NCBI RefSeq assembly: GCF_040115645.1
Contig: NW_027096057.1
Location: forward strand, 62,001 to 126,000
From: Euwallacea fornicatus
Taxonomy: Eukaryota > Arthropoda > Insecta > Coleoptera > Curculionidae
DNA length: 64,000 bases
Direction of reading: 5' to 3'
Both the position numbers and the translations under genes were made by a program. Of this stretch, positions 36,722 to 50,815 are shown piece by piece. Positions within the stretch are counted from its first letter, which is position 1, and each line of letters starts with the position of its first letter. The notes beneath the pieces were generated by a model. It ran no database searches. It worked only from the letters and a program-made list of their open reading frames with translations, and was not told where the DNA came from.

Positions 36722-37243
36722 AAGGCTTCATTGTATCTTGGTGAGTTTTCCAGAAAACGAGTAATTTATGTGCTCAAACACACATCTTTCGTGACTTTGC
36801 AATCTTTGAAACTCCGTAACTTCGGCAAATGAGTTCCAAATACCTTCGAAATTTTACCTCACAGTCAGCTCGACGTGCTCTTTAACATGACTCATAAGGC
36901 TTCATTGTATCTTGGTGAGTTTTCCAGAAAACGAGTAATTTATGTGCTCAAACACACATCTTTCGTGACTTTTCAAGCTTTGAACCTCCGTAACTTCGGC
37001 AACTGAGCTCCACATACGTTCAAAATTTGACCACAGAATCACCTCGACGAGCACTTTAACACGACTAATAAGGCTTCATTGTATCTTGGTGAGTTTTCTA
37101 GAAAACGAGTAATTTATGTGCACAAACACACATCTTTCGTGACTTTTCAAGCTTTGAACCTCCGTAACTTCGGTAAATGTGCTTCAAATTGCTTAAAAAA
37201 TTGATCATAGAATCATCTCGGTGAGCTCTTCATAATGACTAAT

Positions 37244-39331
37244 AAGGCTTCATTGTATCTTGGTGAGTTTTCTAGAAAACGAGTAATTTATGTGCACAGA
37301 CACACATCTTTCGTGACTTTTCAAGCTTTGAACCTCCGTAACTTCGGTAAATGTGCTTCAAATTGCTTAAAAAATTGATCATAGAATCATCTCGGTGAGC
37401 TCTTCATAATGACTCATAAGGCTTCATTGTATCTTGGTGAGTTTTCTAGAAAACGAGTAATTTATGTGCACAAACACACTTCTTTCGTGACTTTTCAAGC
37501 TTTGAAACTCCGTAACTTCGGCAAATGAGCTCCAAATAGCTTCAAAATTTGACAACAGAATCACCTCGACGACCACTTTAACACGACTAATAAGGCTTCA
37601 TTGTATCTTGGTGAGTTTTCCAGAAAACGAGTAATTTATGTGCTCAAACACACATCTTTCGTGACTTTGCAATCTTTGAAACTCCGTAACTTCGGCAAAT
37701 GAGTTCCAAATACCTTCGAAATTTTACCTCACAGTCAGCTCGACGTGCTCTTTAACATGACTAATAAGGCTTCATTGTATCTTGGTGAGTTTTCCAGAAA
37801 ACGAGTAATTTATGTGCACAAACACACTTCTTTCGTGACTTTTCAAGCTTTGAAACTCCGTAACTTCGGCAAATGAGCTCCAAATAGCTTCAAAATTTGA
37901 CCACAGAATCACCTCGACGAGCACTTTAACACGACTAATAAGGCTTCATTGTATCTTGGTGAGTTTTCTAGAAAACGAGTAATTTATGTGCACAAACACC
38001 TATCTTTCGTGACTTTTCAAGCTTTGAACTTCCGTAACTTCGGCAAATGAGCTTCAAATTCCGTCAAAAATTGATCATAGAATCACCTCGTTGAGCTCTT
38101 CATCATGACTCATAAGGCTTCATTGTATCTTGGTGAGTTTTCTAGAAAACGAGTAATTTATGTGCACAGACACACATCTTTCGTGACTTTTCAAGCTTTG
38201 AACCTCCGTAACTTCGGTAAATGTGCTTCAAATTGCTTAAAAAATTGATCATAGAATCATCTCGGTGAGCTCTTCATAATGACTCATAAGGCTTCATTGT
38301 ATCTTGGTGAGTTTTCTAGAAAACGAGTAATTTATGTGCACAAACACACTTCTTTCGTGACTTTTCAAGCTTTGAAACTCCGTAACTTCGGCAAATGAGC
38401 TCCAAATAGCTTCAAAATTTGACAACAGAATCACCTCGACGACCACTTTAACACGACTAATAAGGCTTCATTGTATCTTGGTGAGTTTTCCAGAAAACGA
38501 GTAATTTATGTGCTCAAACACACATCTTTCGTGACTTTGCAATCTTTGAAACTCCGTAACTTCGGCAAATGAGTTCCAAATACCTTCGAAATTTTACCTC
38601 ACAGTCAGCTCGACGTGCTCTTTAACATGACTCATAAGGCTTCATTGTATCTTGGTGAGTTTTCCAGAAAACGAGTAATTTATGTGCTCAAACACACATC
38701 TTTCGTGACTTTTCAAGCTTTGAACCTCCGTAACTTCGGCAACTGAGCTCCACATACGTTCAAAATTTGACCACAGAATCACCTCGACGAGCACTTTAAC
38801 ACGACTAATAAGGCTTCATTGTATCTTGGTGAGTTTTCTAGAAAACGAGTAATTTATGTGCACAAACACACATCTTTCGTGACTTTTCAAGCTTTGAACC
38901 TCCGTAACTTCGGTAAATGTGCTTCAAATTGCTTAAAAAATTGATCATAGAATCATCTCGGTGAGCTCTTCATAATGACTCATAAGGCTTCATTGTATCT
39001 TGGTGAGTTTTCTAGAAAACGAGTAATTTATGTGGACAAACACACATCTTTCGTGACTTTTCAAGCTTTGAACCTCCGTAACTTCGGTAAATGTGCTTCA
39101 AATTGCTTAAAAAATTGATCATAGAATCATCTCGGTGAGCTCTTCATAATGACTCATAAGGCTTCATTGTATCTTGGTGAGTTATCTAGAAAACGAGTAA
39201 TTTATGTGCACGAACACACTTCTTTCGTTACTTTTCAAGCTTTGAAACTCCGTAACTTCGGCAAATGAGCTCCAACTACCTTCAAAATTTGACCACAGAA
39301 TCACCTCGACGACCACTTTAACACGACTAAT
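37244..39331 (+). repeat. R/Z block, twelve monomers, copy A of 19-monomer-offset pair
   Basis: Monomers 215-226: R-Z, H-D, U, P, V-W, R-Z, H-D, U (ending gactcat), K, h-Z, G-Z, E-D. They match 40550-42637 at exactly 3,306 bp. The U tail ending gactcat instead of gactaat, leading to a ttttcc-L-K monomer, is a shared hybrid feature; it is also present at 36722-36895. Confidence 0.88.
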
Positions 39332-40897
39332 AAGGCTTCATTGTATCTTGGTGAGTTTTCCAGAAAACGAGTAATTTATGTGCTCAAACACACATCTTTC
39401 GTGACTTTTCAATCTTTGAAACTCCGTAACTTCGGCAAATGAGCTCCAAATAGCTTCAAAATTTGACCACAGAATCACCTCGACGAGCACTTTAACACGA
39501 CTAATAAGGCTTCATTGTATCTTGGTGAGTTTTCTAGAAAACGAGTAATTTATGTGCACAAACACACTTCTTTCGTGACTTTTCAAGCTTTGAAACTCCG
39601 TAACTTCGGCAAATGAGCTCCAAATAGCTTCAAAATTTGACCACAGAATCACCTCGACGACCACTTTAACACGACTAATAAGGCTTCATTGTATCTTGGT
39701 GAGTTTTCCAGAAAACGAGTAATTTATGTGCTCAAACACACATCTTTCGTGACTTTGCAATCTTTGAAACTCCGTAACTTCGGCAAATGAGCTCCAAATA
39801 GCTTCAAAATTTTACCACAGAATCACCTCAACGAGCTCTTTAACATGACTAATAAGGCTTCATTGTATCTTGGTGAGTTTTCCAGAAAACGAGTAATTTA
39901 TGTGCTCAAACACACATCTTTCGTGACTTTTCAAGCTTTGAACTTCCGTAACTTCGGCAAATGAGCTCCAACTACCTTCAAAATTTGACCACAGAATCAC
40001 CTCGACGAGCTCTTTAACACGACTAATAAGGCTTCATTGTATCTTGGTGAGTTTTCTAGAAAACGAGTAATTTATGTGCACAGACACACATCTTTCGTGA
40101 CTTTTCAAGCTTTGAACCTCCGTAACTTCGGCAAATGTGCTTCAAATTCCGTCAAAAATTGATCATAGAATCACCTCGTTGAGCTCTTCATCACGACTCA
40201 TAAGGCTTCATTGTATCTTGGTGAGTTTTCTAGAAAACGAGTAATTTATGTGCACAGACACACATCTTTCGTGACTTTTCAAGCTTTGAACCTCCGTAAC
40301 TTCGGTAAATGTGCTTCAAATTGCTTAAAAAATTGATCATAGAATCATCTCGGTGAGCTCTTCATAATGACTCATAAGGCTTCATTGTATCTTGGTGAGT
40401 TTTCTAGAAAACGAGTAATTTATGTGCACAAACACACTTCTTTCGTGACTTTTCAAGCTTTGAACCTCCGTAACTTCGGCAAATGTGCTTCAAATTCCGT
40501 CAAAAATTGATCATAGAATCACCTCGTTGAGCTCTTCATCATGACTCATAAGGCTTCATTGTATCTTGGTGAGTTTTCTAGAAAACGAGTAATTTATGTG
40601 CACAGACACACATCTTTCGTGACTTTTCAAGCTTTGAACCTCCGTAACTTCGGTAAATGTGCTTCAAATTGCTTAAAAAATTGATCATAGAATCATCTCG
40701 GTGAGCTCTTCATAATGACTCATAAGGCTTCATTGTATCTTGGTGAGTTTTCTAGAAAACGAGTAATTTATGTGCACAAACACACTTCTTTCGTGACTTT
40801 TCAAGCTTTGAAACTCCGTAACTTCGGCAAATGAGCTCCAAATAGCTTCAAAATTTGACAACAGAATCACCTCGACGACCACTTTAACACGACTAAT
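39332..40897 (+). repeat. R/Z block, copy B of 24-monomer-offset pair
   Basis: This is the partner of 35157-36721. The one difference I noticed besides the deletion is cttcatcacgactcat near 40192, where the partner has catgactcat. Confidence 0.88.
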
Positions 40898-41419
40898 AAG
40901 GCTTCATTGTATCTTGGTGAGTTTTCCAGAAAACGAGTAATTTATGTGCTCAAACACACATCTTTCGTGACTTTGCAATCTTTGAAACTCCGTAACTTCG
41001 GCAAATGAGTTCCAAATACCTTCGAAATTTTACCTCACAGTCAGCTCGACGTGCTCTTTAACATGACTAATAAGGCTTCATTGTATCTTGGTGAGTTTTC
41101 CAGAAAACGAGTAATTTATGTGCACAAACACACTTCTTTCGTGACTTTTCAAGCTTTGAAACTCCGTAACTTCGGCAAATGAGCTCCAAATAGCTTCAAA
41201 ATTTGACCACAGAATCACCTCGACGAGCACTTTAACACGACTAATAAGGCTTCATTGTATCTTGGTGAGTTTTCTAGAAAACGAGTAATTTATGTGCACA
41301 AACACCTATCTTTCGTGACTTTTCAAGCTTTGAACTTCCGTAACTTCGGCAAATGAGCTTCAAATTCCGTCAAAAATTGATCATAGAATCACCTCGTTGA
41401 GCTCTTCATCATGACTCAT
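39680..41419 (+). repeat. Ten-monomer R cassette, copy A of 27-monomer-offset pair
   Basis: Monomers 229-238 (ttgcaatc-Q, N, R-W, R-Z, H-W, R-Z, H-D, U, P, V-W) match 44378-46117 at exactly 4,698 bp. Related starts of the same cassette are at 30285, 35504 and 50294. Confidence 0.88.
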
Positions 41420-42637
41420 AAGGCTTCATTGTATCTTGGTGAGTTTTCTAGAAAACGAGTAATTTATGTGCACAGACACACATCTTTCGTGACTTTTCAA
41501 GCTTTGAACCTCCGTAACTTCGGTAAATGTGCTTCAAATTGCTTAAAAAATTGATCATAGAATCATCTCGGTGAGCTCTTCATAATGACTCATAAGGCTT
41601 CATTGTATCTTGGTGAGTTTTCTAGAAAACGAGTAATTTATGTGCACAAACACACTTCTTTCGTGACTTTTCAAGCTTTGAAACTCCGTAACTTCGGCAA
41701 ATGAGCTCCAAATAGCTTCAAAATTTGACAACAGAATCACCTCGACGACCACTTTAACACGACTAATAAGGCTTCATTGTATCTTGGTGAGTTTTCCAGA
41801 AAACGAGTAATTTATGTGCTCAAACACACATCTTTCGTGACTTTGCAATCTTTGAAACTCCGTAACTTCGGCAAATGAGTTCCAAATACCTTCGAAATTT
41901 TACCTCACAGTCAGCTCGACGTGCTCTTTAACATGACTCATAAGGCTTCATTGTATCTTGGTGAGTTTTCCAGAAAACGAGTAATTTATGTGCTCAAACA
42001 CACATCTTTCGTGACTTTTCAAGCTTTGAACCTCCGTAACTTCGGCAACTGAGCTCCACATACGTTCAAAATTTGACCACAGAATCACCTCGACGAGCAC
42101 TTTAACACGACTAATAAGGCTTCATTGTATCTTGGTGAGTTTTCTAGAAAACGAGTAATTTATGTGCACAAACACACATCTTTCGTGACTTTTCAAGCTT
42201 TGAACCTCCGTAACTTCGGTAAATGTGCTTCAAATTGCTTAAAAAATTGATCATAGAATCATCTCGGTGAGCTCTTCATAATGACTCATAAGGCTTCATT
42301 GTATCTTGGTGAGTTTTCTAGAAAACGAGTAATTTATGTGGACAAACACACATCTTTCGTGACTTTTCAAGCTTTGAACCTCCGTAACTTCGGTAAATGT
42401 GCTTCAAATTGCTTAAAAAATTGATCATAGAATCATCTCGGTGAGCTCTTCATAATGACTCATAAGGCTTCATTGTATCTTGGTGAGTTATCTAGAAAAC
42501 GAGTAATTTATGTGCACGAACACACTTCTTTCGTTACTTTTCAAGCTTTGAAACTCCGTAACTTCGGCAAATGAGCTCCAACTACCTTCAAAATTTGACC
42601 ACAGAATCACCTCGACGACCACTTTAACACGACTAAT
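40550..42637 (+). repeat. R/Z block, copy B of 19-monomer-offset pair
   Basis: This is the partner of 37244-39331. It overlaps the right end of the 24-monomer-offset copy B, so the middle domain is a mosaic of overlapping duplications and not a clean HOR ladder. The monomer after it (42638) has a private caagctctg. Confidence 0.88.
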
Positions 42638-44377
42638 AAGGCTTCATTGTATCTTGGTGAGTTTTCCAGAAAACGAGTAATTTATGTGCTCAAACACACA
42701 TCTTTCGTGACTTTTCAAGCTCTGAACCTCCGTAACTTCGGCAACTGAGCTCCACATACGTTCAAAATTTGACCACAGAATCACCTCGACGAGCACTTTA
42801 ACACGACTAATAAGGCTTCATTGTATCTTGGTGAGTTTTCTAGAAAACGAGTAATTTATGTGCACAAACACACATCTTTCGTGACTTTTCAAGCTTTGAA
42901 CCTCCGTAACTTCGGTAAATGTGCTTCAAATTGCTTAAAAAATTGATCATAGAATCATCTCGGTGAGCTCTTCATAATGACTCATAAGGCTTCATTGTAT
43001 CTTGGTGAGTTTTCTAGAAAACGAGTAATTTATGTGCACAAACACACATCTTTCGTGACTTTTCAAGCTTTGAACCTCCGTAACTTCGGTAAATGTGCTT
43101 CAAATTGCTTAAAAAATTGATCATAGAATCATCTCGGTGAGCTCTTCATAATGACTCATAAGGCTTCATTGTATCTTGGTGAGTTTTCTAGAAAACGAGT
43201 AATTTATGTGGACAAACACACATCTTTCGTGACTTTTCAAGCTTTGAACCTCCGTAACTTCGGTAAATGTGCTTCAAATTGCTTAAAAAATTGATCATAG
43301 AATCATCTCGGTGAGCTCTTCATAATGACTCATAAGGCTTCATTGTATCTTGGTGAGTTATCTAGAAAACGAGTAATTTATGTGCACGAACACACTTCTT
43401 TCGTTACTTTTCAAGCTTTGAAACTCCGTAACTTCGGCAAATGAGCTCCAACTACCTTCAAAATTTGACCACAGAATCACCTCGACGAGTAATTTGACAC
43501 GACTAATAAGGCTTCATTGTATCTTGGTGAGATTTCTAGAAAACGAGTAATTTATGTGCACAAACACACTTCTTTCGTGACTTTTCAAGCTTTGAACCTC
43601 CGTAACTTCGGCAAATAAGTTCCAAATACCTTCGAAATTTTACCTCACAGTCAGCTCGACGTGCTCTTTAACATGACTAATAAGGCTTCATTGTATCTTG
43701 GTGAGTTTTCCAGAAAACGAGTAATTTATGTGCACAAACACACTTCTTTCGTGACTTTTCAAGCTTTGAAACTCCGTAACTTCGGCAAATGAGCTCCAAA
43801 TAGCTTCAAAATTTGACCACAGAATCACCTCGACGAGCACTTTAACACGACTAATAAGGCTTCATTGTATCTTGGTGAGTTTTCTAGAAAACGAGTAATT
43901 TATGTGCTCAAACACACATCTTTCGTGACTTTTCAAGATTTGGACCTCCGTAACTTCGGCAAATGAGCTCCAAATAGCTTCAAAATTTAACCACAGAATC
44001 ACCTCGACGAGCTCTTTAACATGACAAATAAGGCTTCATTGGATCTTGGTGAGTTTTCTAGAAAACGAGTAATTTATGTGCTCAAACACACATCTTTCGT
44101 GACTTTTCAAGCTTTGAACCTCCGTAACTTCGGTAAATGTGCTTCAAATTGCTTAAAAAATTGATCATAGAATCATCTCGGTGAGCTCTTCATAATGACT
44201 CATAAGGCTTCATTGTATCTTGGTGAGTTATCTAGAAAACGAGTAATTTATGTGCACGAACACACTTCTTTCGTTACTTTTCAAGATTTGAACCTCCGTA
44301 ACTTCGGCAAATGAGCTCCAAATAGCTTGAAAATTTTACCACAGAATCACCTCGACGAACTCTTTAACACAACTAAG
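42638..44377 (+). repeat. Ten linking monomers with a duplicated h-Z
   Basis: Monomers 246-255: K, h-Z, h-Z, G-Z, E-O, U (with caaataagttcc), H-P, gat-gacc F, ggatc-Z, E. The two adjacent h-Z monomers look the same, suggesting a one-monomer duplication. The last five match 46814-47683 in order. Confidence 0.83.
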
Positions 44378-46117
44378 AAGGCTTCATTGTATCTTGGTGA
44401 GTTTTCCAGAAAACGAGTAATTTATGTGCTCAAACACACATCTTTCGTGACTTTGCAATCTTTGAAACTCCGTAACTTCGGCAAATGAGCTCCAAATAGC
44501 TTCAAAATTTTACCACAGAATCACCTCAACGAGCTCTTTAACATGACTAATAAGGCTTCATTGTATCTTGGTGAGTTTTCCAGAAAACGAGTAATTTATG
44601 TGCTCAAACACACATCTTTCGTGACTTTTCAAGCTTTGAACTTCCGTAACTTCGGCAAATGAGCTCCAACTACCTTCAAAATTTGACCACAGAATCACCT
44701 CGACGAGCTCTTTAACACGACTAATAAGGCTTCATTGTATCTTGGTGAGTTTTCTAGAAAACGAGTAATTTATGTGCACAGACACACATCTTTCGTGACT
44801 TTTCAAGCTTTGAACCTCCGTAACTTCGGCAAATGTGCTTCAAATTCCGTCAAAAATTGATCATAGAATCACCTCGTTGAGCTCTTCATCATGACTCATA
44901 AGGCTTCATTGTATCTTGGTGAGTTTTCTAGAAAACGAGTAATTTATGTGCACAGACACACATCTTTCGTGACTTTTCAAGCTTTGAACCTCCGTAACTT
45001 CGGTAAATGTGCTTCAAATTGCTTAAAAAATTGATCATAGAATCATCTCGGTGAGCTCTTCATAATGACTCATAAGGCTTCATTGTATCTTGGTGAGTTT
45101 TCTAGAAAACGAGTAATTTATGTGCACAAACACACTTCTTTCGTGACTTTTCAAGCTTTGAACCTCCGTAACTTCGGCAAATGTGCTTCAAATTCCGTCA
45201 AAAATTGATCATAGAATCACCTCGTTGAGCTCTTCATCATGACTCATAAGGCTTCATTGTATCTTGGTGAGTTTTCTAGAAAACGAGTAATTTATGTGCA
45301 CAGACACACATCTTTCGTGACTTTTCAAGCTTTGAACCTCCGTAACTTCGGTAAATGTGCTTCAAATTGCTTAAAAAATTGATCATAGAATCATATCGGT
45401 GAGCTCTTCATAATGACTCATAAGGCTTCATTGTATCTTGGTGAGTTTTCTAGAAAACGAGTAATTTATGTGCACAAACACACTTCTTTCGTGACTTTTC
45501 AAGCTTTGAAACTCCGTAACTTCGGCAAATGAGCTCCAAATAGCTTCAAAATTTGACAAGAGAATCACCTCGACGACCACTTTAACACGACTAATAAGGC
45601 TTCATTGTATCTTGGTGAGTTTTCCAGAAAACGAGTAATTTATGTGCTCAAACACACATCTTTCGTGACTTTGCAATCTTTGAAACTCCGTAACTTCGGC
45701 AAATGAGTTCCAAATACCTTCGAAATTTTACCTCACAGTCAGCTCGACGTGCTCTTTAACATGACTAATAAGGCTTCATTGTATCTTGGTGAGTTTTCCA
45801 GAAAACGAGTAATTTATGTGCACAAACACACTTCTTTCGTGACTTTTCAAGCTTTGAAACTCCGTAACTTCGGCAAATGAGCTCCAAATAGCTTCAAAAT
45901 TTGACCACAGAATCACCTCGACGAGCACTTTAACACGACTAATAAGGCTTCATTGTATCTTGGTGAGTTTTCTAGAAAACGAGTAATTTATGTGCACAAA
46001 CACCTATCTTTCGTGACTTTTCAAGCTTTGAACTTCCGTAACTTCGGCAAATGAGCTTCAAATTCCGTCAAAAATTGATCATAGAATCACCTCGTTGAGC
46101 TCTTCATCATGACTCAT
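44378..46117 (+). repeat. Ten-monomer R cassette, copy B of 27-monomer-offset pair
   Basis: This is the partner of 39680-41419. Private changes in this copy are aatcatatcgg near 45394 and gacaagag near 45556. It is also part of the 13-monomer long-range copy that starts at 44552. Confidence 0.88.
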
Positions 46118-46813
46118 AAGGCTTCATTGTATCTTGGTGAGTTTTCCAGAAAACGAGTAATTTATGTGCTCAAACACACATCTTTCGTGACTTTTCAAGC
46201 TTTGAACCTCCGTAACTTCGGCAACTGAGCTCCACATACGTTCAAAATTTGACCACAGAATCACCTCGACGAGCACTTTAACACGACTAATAAGGCTTCA
46301 TTGTATCTTGGTGAGTTTTCTAGAAAACGAGTAATTTATGTGCACAAACACACATCTTTCGTGACTTTTCAAGCTTTGAACCTCCGTAACTTCGGTAAAT
46401 GTGCTTCAAATTGCTTAAAAAATTGATCATAGAATCATCTCGGTGAGCTCTTCATAATGACTCATAAGGCTTCATTGTATCTTGGTGAGTTTTCTAGAAA
46501 ACGAGTAATTTATGTGGACAAACACACATCTTTCGTGACTTTTCAAGCTTTGAACCTCCGTAACTTCGGTAAATGTGCTTCAAATTGCTTAAAAAATTGA
46601 TCATAGAATCATCTCGGTGAGCTCTTCATAATGACTCATAAGGCTTCATTGTATCTTGGTGAGTTATCTAGAAAACGAGTAATTTATGTGCACGAACACA
46701 CTTCTTTCGTTACTTTTCAAGCTTTGAAACTCCGTAACTTCGGCAAATGAGCTCCAACTACCTTCAAAATTTGACCACAGAATCACCTCGACGACCACTT
46801 TAACACGACTAAT
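44552..46813 (+). repeat. R/Z block, long-range copy B (13 monomers)
   Basis: This is the partner of 30285-32546, offset 14,267 bp. It includes the right part of the R cassette followed by K, h-Z, G-Z and E-D. Confidence 0.86.
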
Positions 46814-47857
46814 AAGGCTTCATTGGATCTTGGTGAGATTTCTAGAAAACGAGTAATTTATGTGCACAAACACACTTCTTTCGTGACTTTTCAAGCTTTG
46901 AACCTCCGTAACTTCGGCAAATGAGTTCCAAATACCTTCGAAATTTTACCTCACAGTCAGCTCGACGTGCTCTTTAACATGACTAATAAGGCTTCATTGT
47001 ATCTTGGTGAGTTTTCCAGAAAACGAGTAATTTATGTGCACAAACACACTTCTTTCGTGACTTTTCAAGCTTTGAAACTCCGTAACTTCGGCAAATGAGC
47101 TCCAAATAGCTTCAAAATTTGACCACAGAATCACCTCGACGAGCACTTTAACACGACTAATAAGGCTTCATTGTATCTTGGTGAGTTTTCTAGAAAACGA
47201 GTAATTTATGTGCTCAAACACACATCTTTCGTGACTTTTCAAGATTTGGACCTCCGTAACTTCGGCAAATGAGCTCCAAATAGCTTCAAAATTTAACCAC
47301 AGAATCACCTCGACGAGCTCTTTAACATGACAAATAAGGCTTCATTGGATCTTGGTGAGTTTTCTAGAAAACGAGTAATTTATGTGCTCAAACACACATC
47401 TTTCGTGACTTTTCAAGATTTGAACCTCCGTAACTTCGGTAAATGTGCTTCAAATTGCTTAAAAAATTGATCATAGAATCATCTCGGTGAGCTCTTCATA
47501 ATGACTCATAAGGCTTCATTGTATCTTGGTGAGTTATCTAGAAAACGAGTAATTTATGTGCACGAACACACTTCTTTCGTTACTTTTCAAGATTTGAACC
47601 TCCGTAACTTCGGCAAATGAGCTCCAAATAGCTTGAAAATTTTACCTCAGAATCACCTCGACGAACTCTTTAACACAACTAAGAAGGCTTCATTGTATCT
47701 TGGTGAGTTTTCCAGAAAACGAGTAATTTATGTGCTCAAACACACATCTTTCGTGACTTTGCAATCTTTGAAACTCCGTAACTTCGGCAAATGAGCTCCA
47801 AATAGCTTCAAAATTTTACCACAGAATCACCTCAACGAGTAATTTAACACGACTAAT
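46814..47857 (+). repeat. Right end of the R/Z domain
   Basis: Monomers 270-275: ggatc with atttct-H-U, H-P, gat-gacc F (gcttcaaaatttaacc), ggatc-Z with caagatttg, E (with tacctcag), ttgcaatc with caacgagtaatttaac. They match 43508 onward at an offset of 19 monomers. The last tail leads into a new set of monomers. Confidence 0.83.
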
Positions 47858-49597
47858 AAGGCTTCATTGTATCTTGGTGAGTTTTCTAGAAAACGAGTAA
47901 TTTATGTGCTCAAACACACATCTTTCGTGACTTTTCAAGCTTTGAAGCTCCGTAACTTCGGCAACTGAGCTCCACATACGTTCAAAATTTGACCACAGAA
48001 TCACCTCGACGAGCACTTTAACAAGACTAATAAGGCTTCATTGTATCTTGGTGAGTTTTCCAGAAAACGAGTAATTTATGTGCACAAACACACTTCTTTC
48101 GTGACTTTTCAAGCTTTGAACCTCCGTAACTTCGGCAACTGAGCTCCACATACGTTCAAAATTTGACCACAGAATCACCTCGACGAGCACTTTAACAAGA
48201 CTAATAAGGCTTCATTGTATCTTGGTGAGTTTTCAAGAAAACGAGTAATTTATGAGCACAAACACACTTCTTTCGTGACTTTTCAAGCTTTGTACCTCCG
48301 TAACTTCGGCAACTGAGCTCCACATACGTTCAAAATTTGACCACAGAATCACCTCGACGAGCACTTTAACAAGACTAATAAGGCATCATTGTATCTTGGT
48401 GAGTTTTCCAGAAAACGAGTAATTTATGTGCTCAAACACACATCTTTCGTGACTTTTCAATCTTTGAAACTCCGTAACTTCGGCAAATGAGCTCCAAATA
48501 GCTTCAAAATTTTACCACAGAATCACCTCAACGAGCACTTTAACACGACTAATAAGGCTTCATTGTATCTTGGTGAGTTTTCCAGAAAACGAGTAATTTA
48601 TATGCACAAACACACTTCTTTCGTGACTTTTCAAGCTTTGAACTTCCGTAACTTCGGCAAATGAGCTCCAACTACCTTCAAAATTTGACCACAGAATCAC
48701 CTCAACGAGCTCTTTAACACGACTAATAAGGCTTCATTGTATCTTGGTGAGTTTTCCAGAAAACGAGTAATTTATATGCACAAACACACTTCTTTCGTGA
48801 CTTTTCAAGCTTTGAACTTCCGTAACTTCGGCAAATGAGCTCCAACTACCTTCAAAATTTGACCACAGAATCACCTCAACGAGCTCTTTAACACGACTAA
48901 GAAGGCTTCATTGTATCTTGGTGAGTTATCTAGAAAACGAGTAATTTATGTGCTCAAACACACATCTTTCGTGACTTTTCAAGCTTTGAACTTCCGTAAC
49001 TTCGGCAAATGAGCTCCAACTACCTTCAAAATTTGACCACAGAATCACCTCAACGAGCTCTTTAACACGACTAAGAAGGCTTCATTGTATCTTGGTGAGT
49101 TATCTAGAAAACGAGTAATTTATGTGCTCAAACACACATCTTTCGTGACTTTTCAAGCTTTGAAACTCCGTAACTTCGGCAACTGAGCTCCACATACGTT
49201 CAAAATTTGACCACAGAATCACCTCGACGAGCACTTTAACACGACTAATAAGGCTTCATTGTATCTTGGTGAGTTTTCCAGAAAACGAGTAATTTATGTG
49301 CTCAAACACACATCTTTCGTGACTTTTCAATTTTTGAAACACCGTAACTTCGGCAAATGAGCTCCAAATAGCTTCAAAATTTGACCACAGAATCACCTCG
49401 ACGAGCACTTTAACACGACTAATAAGGCTTCATTGTATCTTGGTGAGTTTTCCAGAAAACGAGTAATTTATGTGCTCAAACACACATCTTTCGTGACTTT
49501 TCAAGCTTTGAACCTCCGTAACTTCGGCAACTGAGCTCCACATACGTTCAAAATTTGTCCACAGAATCACCTCAACGAGCTCTTTAACACGACTAAG
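47858..49597 (+). repeat. K-rich unit, copy 1 (10 monomers, 1,740 bp)
   Basis: Monomers 276-285: L with gaagctcc and K, H-K, K with ttttcaag, atgagcac and tgtacctcc, aaggcatc-Y, two atatgcac-H monomers with ccaactacc, two ttatct-L, caatttttg with aaacaccg and P, L-M. K tails here end aagactaat. The same order is repeated at 51686-53425, exactly 3,828 bp away. Confidence 0.9.
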
Positions 49598-50815
49598 AAG
49601 GCTTCATTGTGTCTTGGTGAGTTAACTAAAAAACGAGTAATTTATGTGCTCAAACACTCATCTTTCGTGACTTTTCAAGCTTTGAACTTCCGTAACTTCG
49701 GCAAATGAGCTCCAAATAGCTTCAAAATTTTACCACAGAATCACCTCGACGAACTCTTTAACACAACTAACAAGGCTTCATTGTATCTTGGTGAGTTTTC
49801 TAGAAAACGAGTAATTTATGTGCACAAACACACTTCTTTCGTGACTTTTCAAGTTTTGAAACTCCGTAACTTCGGCAAATGAGCTCCAAATAGCTTCAAA
49901 ATTTTACCACAGAATCACCTCAACGAGCTCTTTAACACGACTAAGAAGGCTTCATTGTATCTTGGTGAGATTTATAGAAAACGAGTAATTTATGTGCACA
50001 AACACACTTCTTTCGTGACTTTTCAAGCTTTGAAACTCCGTAACTTCTGCAAATGAGCTCCAAATAGCTTCAAAATTTGACCACAGAATCACCTCGACGA
50101 GCACTTTAACACGACTAATAAGGCTTCATTGTATCTTGGTGAGTTTTCTAGGAAACGAGTAATTTATGTGCTCAAACACACATCTTTCGTGACTTTTCAA
50201 GATTTGGACCTCCGTAACTTCGGCAAATGAGCTCCAAATAGCTTGAAAATTTTACCACAGAATCACCTCGACGAGCTCTTTAACATGACTAATAAGGCTT
50301 CATTGTATCTTGGTGAGTTTTCCAGAAAACGAGTAATTTATGTGCTCAAACACACATCTTTCGTGACTTTTCAAGCTTTGAACTTCCGTAACTTCGGCAA
50401 ATGAGCTCCAACTACCTTAAAAATTTGACCACAGAATCACCTCGACGAGCTCTTTAACACGACTAATAAGGCTTCATTGTATCTTGGTGAGTTTTCTAGA
50501 AAACGAGTAATTTATGTGCACAGACACACATCTTTCGTGACTTTTCAAGCTTTGAACCTCCGTAACTTCGGCAAATGTGCTTCAAATTCCGTCAAAAATT
50601 GATCATAGAATCACCTCGTTGAGCTCTTCATCATGACTCATAAGGCTTCATTGTATCTTGGTGAGTTTTCTAGAAAACGAGTAATTTATGTGCACAGACA
50701 CACATCTTTCGTGACTTTTCAAGCTTTGAACCTCCGTAACTTCGGTAAATGTGCTTCAAATTGCTTAAAAAATTGATCATAGAATCATCTCGGTGAGCTC
50801 TTCATAATGACTCAT
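49424..50815 (+). repeat. Long-range duplicated segment, copy B (8 monomers)
   Basis: This is the partner of 29415-30806, offset 20,009 bp. A private change here is accttaaaaatttg near 50417. Its first monomer is also the last of K-rich unit copy 1. Confidence 0.87.
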
